Positions 27,263 to 34,954 of a stretch of 64,000 nt of DNA are shown here, in pieces; the first letter of the stretch is position 1; every line of letters begins with the position of its first letter. Below the pieces are notes generated by a model, which saw nothing but the letters and a program-made list of their open reading frames with translations, made no database searches and was not told the origin of the DNA. The DNA is from Parvularcula lutaonensis. GTDB lineage: Bacteria; Pseudomonadota; Alphaproteobacteria; Caulobacterales; Parvularculaceae. The stretch lies in NCBI RefSeq assembly GCF_014651915.1, contig NZ_BMXU01000001.1:248001-312000 (forward strand), given 5' to 3'. Made by a program: the position numbers and the translations under genes.

Positions 27263-28258
27263 CTAGCCGGAGAAGATGATTTCGATCGCTGATCGCTGGG
27301 GGAAGACACTCTGGATCTCGCCGCCGTGGGCCTCGACGATGCGGCTGGCGATGGCGAGTCCCAGGCCGGTGCCGCTTTTCGTTGACTCGTCCATGCGCTT
27401 GCCGCGCGCAAGCAGGCTACTCAAGCGGTCCGGCGGAATGCCGGGGCCGTCGTCATAGATGACAATACGCCTTCCGGGGCCCGCTTCAATCGTGACGCTC
27501 CCGCCTTCGGGGGTGGCCTCGAGGGCATTGATGGTGAGCGTACGGATAGCGGTGGAGAGCGCTTCTTCCAGACCCGTCATGGACCCAGCACCCAGATCCC
27601 GAAGCGCCACATCCTTCCCGCGATGCACGGCATAGGGCGCAAGATCGCCGACAACTGACGCGGCGATCTCTCCCAGATCGACCCACTGCGCGGTGTCAGC
27701 AGCTTGGGCGGACTGGCTGCGGGAGAGCAGAAGAAGCTGGTCGATCAATCCCGCGAGGGATTGAATATTCGCTTTCATCCGGCTGCCCCAAGGCTCGTCG
27801 ACCTGATCGAGTTCCAGCTCCATGATCGCAAGTGGGGTCTTGAGTTCATGGGCAGCGTCTTGGGCGAACTCCTCCTGAAGCTCCGCGTGACGTTTCAGAC
27901 GGATCGAAAGGTCGGACAGGGACTGGGCGAATGGAGCGATTTCGCTCGGCAACCCATCGGCTTGGGGAAGATAGACATCAAGGCGCTGGGCAGAGGCGGT
28001 GGCCTTCTCTGTTTCCTTGCGCAGGTGGTTGGTGACGCTCCTCAGCACGATGGCGGCGCAGAGACCGAATGTCGTTGTAAAGATCAGTATAGGGACAATA
28101 ACGTGATCGGAGATCTCCCGCCAAGCGACCATGAGGGGAGGGGGTGAAGCCGACAACAGGCCATAATGATGGGCCACGAAGACCGCCATCACCACGCCGC
28201 TGATCAGACCTGCAAGCAGGAGTCCAATGGTCAGCTGCAGTTGGATCGAGCGTCTCAC
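27263..28258 (-). CDS. Sensor histidine kinase of the metal-efflux operon
   Basis: This 331-residue membrane kinase has TM1 (LTIGLLLAGLISGVVMAVFV), a short periplasmic loop, TM2 (VIVPILIFTTTFGLCAAIV), a phospho-acceptor motif AAHELKTPL, an N-box (TLTINALEATPEGG), a G1 box (IYDDGPGIP) and a G2 box (GTGLGLAIA). The start GTG 28258 overlaps the regulator's TGA, which explains why the longer open frame upstream should be discarded. By position it senses metal stress and phosphorylates the adjacent OmpR-type regulator; the signal is inference. Confidence 0.88.
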   Translation of the reverse strand: MRRSIQLQLTIGLLLAGLISGVVMAVFVAHHYGLLSASPPPLMVAWREISDHVIVPILIFTTTFGLCAAIVLRSVTNHLRKETEKATASAQRLDVYLPQADGLPSEIAPFAQSLSDLSIRLKRHAELQEEFAQDAAHELKTPLAIMELELDQVDEPWGSRMKANIQSLAGLIDQLLLLSRSQSAQAADTAQWVDLGEIAASVVGDLAPYAVHRGKDVALRDLGAGSMTGLEEALSTAIRTLTINALEATPEGGSVTIEAGPGRRIVIYDDGPGIPPDRLSSLLARGKRMDESTKSGTGLGLAIASRIVEAHGGEIQSVFPQRSAIEIIFSG

Positions 28259-28926
28259 GGCGCTTCCACGGTGAGCATGTAGCCGACGCCTCGCACCGTG
28301 TGTATGCGATGCGGCGCACCGCCTGCCTGAAGCCGTCGGCGGAGCCGTGACGCGACAGCCTCGAGCGCATTGGGCGTGACCGGCTCGGCCAGCCCGTAGA
28401 GCCGATCCTCCAATTGTTTGCGGCTGCAAACGCGACCGGGACGCTTCAGTAGCGGTTCGAGAAAGTCCGCTTCCTTGATGCCTATGGAAAGCGGCGTGCC
28501 CTGATAGAGGACCTCCCGACTGTTGAGGTCAAGCACCAGATCCTCATGTTCCACCCTGGGTTCCTGACGGGTTCCCGGTCGGCGCGCCAGAGCGCGTAAC
28601 CGTGCGGCAATCTCGTCGGGGTCGGCAGGCTTGCCCAGATAGTCATCCGCCCCGGCATCGAGACCCAGGACGCGATCCTGAAGGGTGCTCCGCGCGGTCA
28701 ACATCAGCACGGGCGGGCGTGTTGCGGGCAAGCTTTTGATCCATTCGGCCCCATCCCCGTCGGGCATTCCGAGGTCCAGGATCAGGGCTTCATACGTGCA
28801 GGTCTCGAGCATGGTGCTGGCTTCGGCAAGGGTTGTGGCGATCTCCGCGCTGATTCCCCGCCGACCGATGGCATCCTTCAACAGGACTGCAAACTTCGGG
28901 TTGTCCTCAATGATGAGCGTTCTCAA
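28255..28926 (-). CDS. OmpR-family response regulator
   Basis: The protein has a receiver domain (LIIEDN with acidic pocket, phosphorylation site LDLGMPDGDG, conserved Lys in GADDYLGKPAD) and a C-terminal winged helix (SRKQLEDRLYGL...VRGVGYML). It is about 223 residues from TTG 28926, which has GGAAGG about ten bases upstream and gives the usual MRTLIIEDN start; an upstream GTG at 28956 is an alternative. It is the first gene of the metal-efflux transcript and probably activates it. Confidence 0.88.
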   Translation of the reverse strand: MRTLIIEDNPKFAVLLKDAIGRRGISAEIATTLAEASTMLETCTYEALILDLGMPDGDGAEWIKSLPATRPPVLMLTARSTLQDRVLGLDAGADDYLGKPADPDEIAARLRALARRPGTRQEPRVEHEDLVLDLNSREVLYQGTPLSIGIKEADFLEPLLKRPGRVCSRKQLEDRLYGLAEPVTPNALEAVASRLRRRLQAGGAPHRIHTVRGVGYMLTVEAP

Positions 28927-28956
28927 GGCCCAGTATCCTTCCAAGCCTAATATCAC

Positions 28957-29158
28957 CGATCAGGCTGACGCCATGCTGACAGACCCGTCCATCGTAACTT
29001 TCTGGAGGTGTCGCGCCGGAAAAGCAAAGGAGCAATGTCACATGAACGGGGTCAGGCCACCTGAGGTGACCCCAGATTTGTACGGGTCTGCCCCCAGTTT
29101 CTGATCCGGTTGGATCGCAGTTTTTTCGGGCATCTTGGACCTTGGAATGCAGGATCAG
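28957..29158. other. Non-coding region with operon promoter and IS fragment edge
   Basis: This stretch upstream of the response regulator should contain the promoter of the metal-efflux operon, though no clear -35/-10 pair was identified. From about 29067 the sequence GTGACCCCAGATTTG looks like the outer end of an IS3-type element. A similar GTGACCCCAG occurs near 29595. Confidence 0.35.
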
Positions 29159-29210
29159 ATGCCGAGGAAAAGATACACCGAGGAGCAAATCGCGTTTGCT
29201 CTGAGCACCG
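29159..29210 (+). mobile_element. IS3-family orfA stub
   Basis: ATG 29159 starts MPRKRYTEEQIAFAL, the exact N-terminal pattern of IS3-family (IS407-type) OrfA proteins, whose next residues are normally RQAESGTPVAEVCRK. Here the match stops after about 15 residues and the frame continues with unrelated sequence. Only the 5' end of the transposase survives, so the element is dead. Confidence 0.65.
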
Positions 29211-29616
29211 GCGCTTCCTGGTCCAACCCTGGGCAGCGAAAGCGGCCCTGTCCCCGCGGCGTGGCTGCCGACACTTCGGATCCTGGTCTTGAAAGGCATC
29301 AGACCTTGCGGCACCGGCTATGCGGCTAAGGCGCTCCGTATCGGGAGGAAAGTCGATAGGGGAAGCGAGCGCCCGGTCTTCTTCTTGAGCCTTGGGTCAT
29401 GGAGAAATCATTATCCCGATTGGGGCGCGTGCTGACTATCGAAGAGCAGCGGGAGGTTTACCGCAACACCCATCAGCCGAGGAAGGTCGACTGGCCCGAT
29501 TGGTAGACCGAGTATGGAGAGGGGCCGCTCTCTTATGTCGCTACGTCTGGATGTTTCCAGCAGGAGACTTTGGAGCAGTAAGAGATGCCAGGTGACGTGA
29601 CCCCAGCTGGCGGTAG
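29211..29616. other. Unassigned debris between IS stub and CIA30 pseudogene
   Basis: About 400 bases with short interrupted frames. One plus-strand frame (from 29399, EKSLSRLGRVLTIEEQREVYR) looks protein-like but stops within 40 codons. The segment ends near a second GTGACCCCAG at about 29595, so it may be the deleted interior of the IS element or older recombined DNA. I cannot name a family. Confidence 0.35.
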
Positions 29617-29866
29617 AGTTTTCCGGGTCGTGGGCTTGAGCTTGAGGTGCGCGGCAACGGCCAGACCTACCATGTCCATCTGCACGCGCGCGGGGCACCC
29701 TGCCGTGGCAGTTCTATCAGGCGCCGATCGAGGCTGTCGCCGACTGGCGCGTCGTGCGCATACCCTTCGACGCCTTCTGCCCGCGCGGATCCGTAGAATC
29801 GCGGTGGTGGCCTATGGCCGCGATCACGAGGCCGATCTGGCCATGCGCCGACTGGGGTGGTACTGA
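29617..29866 (+). pseudogene. CIA30-domain protein, 5'-truncated and frameshifted
   Basis: Three pieces in different frames make one CIA30-like C-terminus. The first reads FPGRGLELEVRGNGQTYHVH. After a shift near 29700 comes LPWQFYQAPIEAVADWRVV and RIPFDAF. After another shift near 29790 comes ARIRRIAVVAYGRDHEADLA and MRRLGWY, with stop at 29864-29866. The WRxVRIPFxAF and GRDHEAD patterns are those of CIA30-family proteins that sit in front of MacA/MacB-like ABC operons. At least two indels and the loss of the 5' end (next to IS debris) make it nonfunctional. Confidence 0.72.
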
Positions 29867-29965
29867 CCGCGCGGCCCGATCGTCGCGGCGCCCGCGCCGC
29901 AACCTACCCACTTCGAGCGCGCCCCTCGCACCGCATTCGGCTAGCGCAACAACAAGCAGGACGCC

Positions 29966-31132
29966 ATGACCGAGCCGACCCGGAAATCCGTTGCCCCCGG
30001 CATCGTCGGCACCGGCGCGGCGGTGAAGACCGCGCAGGTGCCGCTGCCCGAGCGCGAGGACACGCCCGCACGCCGGGCGCGCCGGTGGCCGTGGCTTATA
30101 GGGCTGGTCGTGATTCTCGCCGGTGCGGGGGTGGCCTTCATGCGCAGCGGCGGTGGAGGGCCGGCCGTGCCGGTCGAGGTTCTTGTGCCGGCGCTGGCTG
30201 AGCGGGTGCTGATCGTCTCGGGCCGGACCGAAAGCGCGCTCACCGCGGATCTGACCAGCCCCGTGGCGGGCACCGTTCTCGCGGTCCTCGCCGAGGAGGG
30301 TCAAAAGGTTGCCCAGAGCGCCGAGCTGGTTCGCTTCGATGACGGCAGACCGCGCGCCGCACTCCGGCAGGCGGTGGCGGCGTTGGATGCCGCGATCCTG
30401 CGCCGACAGCAGGCAGAGGACGACGCCCGGCGCGCCGAGGAACTGGGTGCGGTCCTGCCGAAGGTCGAACGCGACCGCGCCGAGAAGGCGCTGGCTCAGG
30501 CCCGTGCCGAGGAGGAGCGCCTTGCGGCCACGGTCGAACAGGCGCGCCTTGCGCTGGCCGACTACAGCATTCGCGCCCCCTTTGCCGGCACTGTCCTGAG
30601 CCGCGCCGTTGATCCGGGTGAGACGGTCCAGCCCGGCCGGCTTCTCCTGCGGCTCGCCGATCTCGGCAAGCTGCGCGTGAGTGTCGAGGTGGATGAAGCT
30701 CTCGCCGCCGCCGTCAGCCCCGGCCAGCGAGCGGTTGTCGAGCTTGCGGGGAGGGATGCACCGCTACGGGGACGCGTTGCCTGGGTCGCGCCCGAAGCCG
30801 ATGCCGTCACCGGAACGGTGCCGGTGCGTATCGCCTTCGAGACGATGCCCGAGGACGCGCAGGTGGGCCTGACGGCAGTGGTGAACATCACCGTTGCACA
30901 AAGCGCGGCGGCACTGACAGTGCCGCGCTCGGCGCTCGTCGAGGGGCCAGCGGTCTTCGTGCTGCGCGACGGGCGGGCGGTGAAAACCCCGGTCAAGATC
31001 ATCGACTGGCCGGCGGAGCGGGTGGAGATCACGGGCGGGCTGGCAGCGGGCGATATGGTCATCCTGAACCCCGAGGGCCTCGCCGACGGGCAGGAGGTGC
31101 GCACCGCGCCGATGCCGGGCGGGGCGGGCTGA
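29966..31132 (+). CDS. MacA/HlyD-like periplasmic adaptor
   Basis: This 388-residue adaptor has an N-terminal membrane anchor (WPWLIGLVVILAGAGVAFM), a split lipoyl domain (TSPVAGTVLAVLAEEGQ and APFAGTVLSRAVDPGE) around a coiled-coil hairpin (QQAEDDARRAEEL...RAEEERLAATVEQ), a beta-barrel and a membrane-proximal domain. It should link the ABC permease to an outer-membrane duct, which is not encoded here. The permease starts four bases after its stop, and the operon order adaptor-permease-ATPase is standard. Substrate is unknown. Confidence 0.87.
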   Translation: MTEPTRKSVAPGIVGTGAAVKTAQVPLPEREDTPARRARRWPWLIGLVVILAGAGVAFMRSGGGGPAVPVEVLVPALAERVLIVSGRTESALTADLTSPVAGTVLAVLAEEGQKVAQSAELVRFDDGRPRAALRQAVAALDAAILRRQQAEDDARRAEELGAVLPKVERDRAEKALAQARAEEERLAATVEQARLALADYSIRAPFAGTVLSRAVDPGETVQPGRLLLRLADLGKLRVSVEVDEALAAAVSPGQRAVVELAGRDAPLRGRVAWVAPEADAVTGTVPVRIAFETMPEDAQVGLTAVVNITVAQSAAALTVPRSALVEGPAVFVLRDGRAVKTPVKIIDWPAERVEITGGLAAGDMVILNPEGLADGQEVRTAPMPGGAG

Positions 31133-31135
31133 GCC

Positions 31136-32344
31136 ATGCTCTACGGGGCCAAGATGGCGTGGCGGCATCTGGGGTCCGCGCCGGGGCAGACCGCGCTTCT
31201 GGTCGCGGGTGTAGCCGCGGCGGTGTTCATCTTCATTTTCATGAGCGCGCTGATCGGCGGGCTGGCGGAGCTTCTGGTCATGCGCACGCTCGGCAATCAG
31301 GCCGATGTCACCGTCGCGGCCCCGGACCCGCCGCTCCCCGTGCTCGTGCCCGTACAGGGGCGCCACGTCCTCGCCGCAAGGCAGGCCTCGACTAGCCCCA
31401 GCCTCGGACTCGCGGCGCCGCGCGCCTGGGAGGCAACACTTGCCGCCTTTCCCGGAGTGCAAGTGGTGGCGCCGAAGCTCCTGGGCAGCGGTGTGCTGAT
31501 CCGGGGCGAGGTCACGCGGCCGGTGACGCTGAGCGGGCTGGAGCCGGGGCGCGAGAGCGCGATCATTCGCTTCGATCGTGCCATGTTGGCGGGCACAGCG
31601 GCGCTTGCGGCAGGCGAGGTGCTGATCGGCGAGAAGCTAGCGCGCGATCTGGGGCTTTCGGTGGGCCGGGCGGTCACCTTCCGCGCCGACAACGGCAACA
31701 GCGTGACACTGACGGTAAGCGGCATCTTCCGCCTCGGCCTCGGCCAGCTCGACGAGGCGGCCGCCTTCGTGCCCATGAGCACCGCGCAGGCGGTGCTGGA
31801 GCGGCCGGGCCGTGTCTCGGTGATCGAACTGAAGCTTGACGACCTGTATGCCGCGCCCGCGGTGGCCGCGCGCATTGCCGCCTCCACCGGGCTGGACGTG
31901 ACGCCCTGGACCGAGACCAACGCCCAGCTTTTCGAGGCGCTGCGCGCGCAGGGCAACACCGGACTGATCCTCAAGGTCTTTGCCATGATCACCGTGGTCA
32001 TCGGCATCGCCTCGGCGCTGATGCTGACCACCTTCCGCCGGCGCGGCGAGATCGGCATCATGCGGGCCTTCGGCGCCACCCGGCGCTTCATCCTCTATGT
32101 CTTCGTGCTGGAGGGCGCGCTGATCGGGCTGGCTGGCGGGCTCGCCGGGGCGCTTCTGGCGGCAGCGGCCCTGTCGCCCTTCCCGCCAATCGAGGAGGTG
32201 CAGACCGGCCAGCTTCCGGTCGATCTCGGGCAGGGCTCGATCGGGCTCGCCATCTGGCTGACCACGCTGGGTGCGACGCTGGCCGCGCTGTTGCCCGCGC
32301 GTGCGGCGGCGCGGCTCGATCCCGTCGAGGCGATCCAGCAATGA
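31136..32344 (+). CDS. MacB/FtsX-type ABC transporter permease
   Basis: This 402-residue permease has the FtsX/LolCE topology: TM1 (TALLVAGVAAAVFIFIFM), a periplasmic domain of about 220 residues, then three helices (LKVFAMITVVIGIASALML, FVLEGALIGLAGGLAGALLAA and IGLAIWLTTLGATLAALL). RRRGEIGIMRAFGAT is the coupling segment that contacts the ATPase. Such proteins work by mechanotransmission rather than classic import. Its stop overlaps the ATPase ATG by four bases. Confidence 0.88.
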   Translation: MLYGAKMAWRHLGSAPGQTALLVAGVAAAVFIFIFMSALIGGLAELLVMRTLGNQADVTVAAPDPPLPVLVPVQGRHVLAARQASTSPSLGLAAPRAWEATLAAFPGVQVVAPKLLGSGVLIRGEVTRPVTLSGLEPGRESAIIRFDRAMLAGTAALAAGEVLIGEKLARDLGLSVGRAVTFRADNGNSVTLTVSGIFRLGLGQLDEAAAFVPMSTAQAVLERPGRVSVIELKLDDLYAAPAVAARIAASTGLDVTPWTETNAQLFEALRAQGNTGLILKVFAMITVVIGIASALMLTTFRRRGEIGIMRAFGATRRFILYVFVLEGALIGLAGGLAGALLAAAALSPFPPIEEVQTGQLPVDLGQGSIGLAIWLTTLGATLAALLPARAAARLDPVEAIQQ

Positions 32345-33039
32345 GCGGGCTGCTTCTCGAGGTGCGCGAGGTGCACAAGGTTTATGGCGAGGGCGCCACG
32401 GCCACCCATGTGCTGAAGGGCGTGAGCTTTGCCATCGACCGGGGCGAGATGGTGGCGCTGATCGGGGCATCGGGCTCGGGCAAGAGCACGCTTCTCAACA
32501 TCCTCGGCACGCTGTCGCGGCCCACCTCGGGCGAGGTGGCGATGCTGGGCGAGGATCTCACCCGAGCCGACGACGTCACGTTGACCGAGTTTCGCAACCG
32601 CCATATTGGCTTTGTCTTCCAGTTCCACCACCTGCTGCCCGACTTCACCGCACTTGAAAACGTGATGTTCCCCTCGGCCGTGCGCGCGGGGCGCGAGCGG
32701 GCGCAGGCGCGGGCACGCGCGGCAACGCTCCTCGCGCAGGTGGGGCTGTCGGAGCGGGCGGATTTTCGCGCCACGCAGCTTTCGGGCGGGCAGAAGCAGC
32801 GGGTGGCGATCGCGCGGGCGCTGATGAACGAACCCGAACTCATCCTCGCCGACGAGCCGACCGGCAACCTCGACCGCCAAAACGCCATGCAGGTCATGGA
32901 CCTGCTGGAGCGCATCAACCGCGAGAGCGGCACGGGCTTTCTGATCTCGACCCATGACGAGCAGATCGCCGCGCGCTGCAGCCGCCGCATCGTGATCAGC
33001 GACGGGGTGATCGCGGCGGACAGACACTCCGACCGCTGA
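32341..33039 (+). CDS. LolD/MacB-type ABC transporter ATPase
   Basis: This 232-residue nucleotide-binding protein has Walker A GASGSGKST, Q-loop FVFQFHHLL, signature LSGGQKQR, Walker B LILADEPTGNLD and H-loop STHD. These features place it in the o228/LolD group that powers FtsX-like permeases. It overlaps the permease by ATGA and is the last gene of the operon. Confidence 0.9.
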   Translation: MSGLLLEVREVHKVYGEGATATHVLKGVSFAIDRGEMVALIGASGSGKSTLLNILGTLSRPTSGEVAMLGEDLTRADDVTLTEFRNRHIGFVFQFHHLLPDFTALENVMFPSAVRAGRERAQARARAATLLAQVGLSERADFRATQLSGGQKQRVAIARALMNEPELILADEPTGNLDRQNAMQVMDLLERINRESGTGFLISTHDEQIAARCSRRIVISDGVIAADRHSDR

Positions 33040-33322
33040 AATGCTTCGCGGGAGTCTTCGACGAAGAGTGACCCGCCCGCCGGCGCGGGCCCTGTCAGCG
33101 GAACTCGGCTTGCCGCGGAGGCAGGCGTCGCGTCCAGCGATGGCCAAAAGATCTCCCTTCAAGGACTTCGAGACAAGCCCCGAAGCATGCTCCCGCGCGG
33201 CCGCGCTCCCGGCGCCCCGATGGCATCTGGTGCCGCGCGGGAGGCCCATGCATCAACCAATGCGTGGGTCTCGGTCGGAAAGTGACTCGTTGAGGCTGGC
33301 CATGGTGCCCGACCGGCCTGTT
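33040..33322. other. Intergenic region, no gene seen
   Basis: This is a 283-base gap between the 3' ends of the ABC operon and of the convergent symporter gene. An open plus-strand frame runs through it but continues as the antisense shadow of the symporter. A GC-rich dyad near 33070-33090 could be part of a terminator but has no T-run. Confidence 0.4.
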
Positions 33323-34819
33323 CTATTCTGCCGGTGTGGGCGCGACACGGCTTTCGCCAAGGCGCAGCGAGGCGGACTTGCCGAATACGATCCGGTTCAC
33401 GCCCAAGGCGAAAGCCACTGTCGAGAAGAAAGTCACCGCCATGAAATGGATGTAGTGCATCGTGATGATCCCCGCATCGTTCAGCCAGAACGTGTACAGA
33501 GCGTAGAGTCCGACACCGAAGACGACACCGGCCATCGCCGCGCGGTAGTCGACATTGTTGAAGAGCAGCGCCAGTGCGAAGGCGGAGAGCACCGGCATCG
33601 AGCCGAGGCCGTAGAGTTCCTGCAGCAGATTGATGAGGCTTTCCGCATTCTGATAAACGGGGACGAGAGCGAGCGCCGCGACCGTCATGACAAGCGAGAA
33701 AATGGTTGAAACACGCGGCACGTTCACGTCCGGGTTGATGTAGCGCTGGTGGATATCGACCACATAGAGCGCCGCCACGGAATTGAGCAGCGAGTTGAAT
33801 GTCGTCAGGACCGCGGCGGCCATCATGGCTGCGAAGGCACCTGAAAGATAGGGCGGGAGGATATCGCCGACGAGCGTCCCGAACGCGGCGTCGTTGATGT
33901 CGCCATAGAGCTTGAAGGCAACGACACCGGGCACGACCACGATCACAGGTACGATCAGCAGGCGGATCGCCGCCGCGGCCATGATGCCTTTCTGTGCTTC
34001 CCTGATGCTCGGTGCCGCCATCGCCCGCTGGGTGATCGTCTGGTTGGTCGACCAGTAATAGACCTGAATGAGGATCATTCCCGTGAGGAGCGTCGGCCAG
34101 GGAATGGGCGAATCTGGCCCGCCGACCATCGAAAGCCGCTCGACCGGGACGCCTGTCACGATGTCGAAGTCAACGGCCTTGAGCGCCAGGTAAACGACGA
34201 CGAGTGCAAGGCTCAGCAATCCGATGCCGCTGAACGTATCCGAAACGGCCACGGCCCGGAGGCCACCGAGGATCGCATAAGCCGCGCCCACGACTGCGAA
34301 GAAGAGCGCGATGAGCATCAGCGGCACATCGGTGTTGAACATCGTCTTCATGAAAAGCGACCCGCCATAAAGCGCAGCAGGCAGGAAGATCAAAGCAGAG
34401 CCCAGCATGAAGATGATGGAGATCAGTGCACGGATGTGGGGATTGTTGTAGCGCCGCTCCAGCAGTTCTGTCGTCGTTGTGCAGTTGTTCCGGTAGTAGA
34501 CCGGTATGAAAACGAAGGCGAGGATGAAGAGCCCTGCGACAGCCGCAAGCTCCCACCAGGCCAGCAGCAACATCTGGTTACCGTTCATTCCGACGAGTTG
34601 GTCGGTCGAGAGATTGGTCAGCGTGATCGACCCGGCGACGAAGAACCAGGGAAGGCCGTTGCCTGCGAGGAAGTAGTCATGGGCGGAATTCTCCTCGATC
34701 GCAGAACCCCGCGCCCTGCCGCCGCTGCACTGCCACCAGGTCAAAAGGCCGATAAGGGCGGTCAGCCCGAAAAAAACGCCGATCTGTATCGGATCGAGTG
34801 CCAAGCCCTGCTCTTGCAA
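33323..34819 (-). CDS. Sodium:solute symporter (SSS/SLC5 family), probable galactoside or galactose transporter
   Basis: This 498-residue membrane protein has about 13-14 helices and the SSS signatures: an N-terminal FGLTALIGLLTWW helix, DYFLAGNGLPWFFVAGSITLTN, the GGLRAVAVSDTFSG core motif, and YYWSTNQTITQRAMAA. Relatives import sugars with Na+. It is divergent from the GH36-GalT-GalK operon, so galactose or an alpha-galactoside is the likely substrate (inference). C-terminal residues beyond the last helix are short and polar. Confidence 0.88.
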   Translation of the reverse strand: MQEQGLALDPIQIGVFFGLTALIGLLTWWQCSGGRARGSAIEENSAHDYFLAGNGLPWFFVAGSITLTNLSTDQLVGMNGNQMLLLAWWELAAVAGLFILAFVFIPVYYRNNCTTTTELLERRYNNPHIRALISIIFMLGSALIFLPAALYGGSLFMKTMFNTDVPLMLIALFFAVVGAAYAILGGLRAVAVSDTFSGIGLLSLALVVVYLALKAVDFDIVTGVPVERLSMVGGPDSPIPWPTLLTGMILIQVYYWSTNQTITQRAMAAPSIREAQKGIMAAAAIRLLIVPVIVVVPGVVAFKLYGDINDAAFGTLVGDILPPYLSGAFAAMMAAAVLTTFNSLLNSVAALYVVDIHQRYINPDVNVPRVSTIFSLVMTVAALALVPVYQNAESLINLLQELYGLGSMPVLSAFALALLFNNVDYRAAMAGVVFGVGLYALYTFWLNDAGIITMHYIHFMAVTFFSTVAFALGVNRIVFGKSASLRLGESRVAPTPAE

Positions 34820-34850
34820 TGTATCCTCCGTCGGCGCTCTCGGATCGGCA

Positions 34851-34863
34851 CCTGATCGTCAGG
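34851..34863. promoter_or_regulatory. Dyad in the divergent symporter/alpha-galactosidase promoter region
   Basis: CCTGATCGTCAGG is a dyad with five-base arms between two divergent carbohydrate genes, 32 bases upstream of the symporter start. It could be an operator for a local regulator, but arms this short occur by chance and no regulator gene is adjacent. Confidence 0.25.
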
Positions 34864-34954
34864 ACCCTATTTTCGTTTTTCAACTGCGTATAGGAGAGAA
34901 TCGGCTGCCTCTCGTCTTGAGACCCGACGGCGACGATTGCCATGAGAAGATGCC

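Noticed and set aside
34851-34863. CCTGATCGTCAGG as a confident operator
   Set aside because: Five-base arms are too short to claim without a regulator or conservation, so it is listed only as a weak site.
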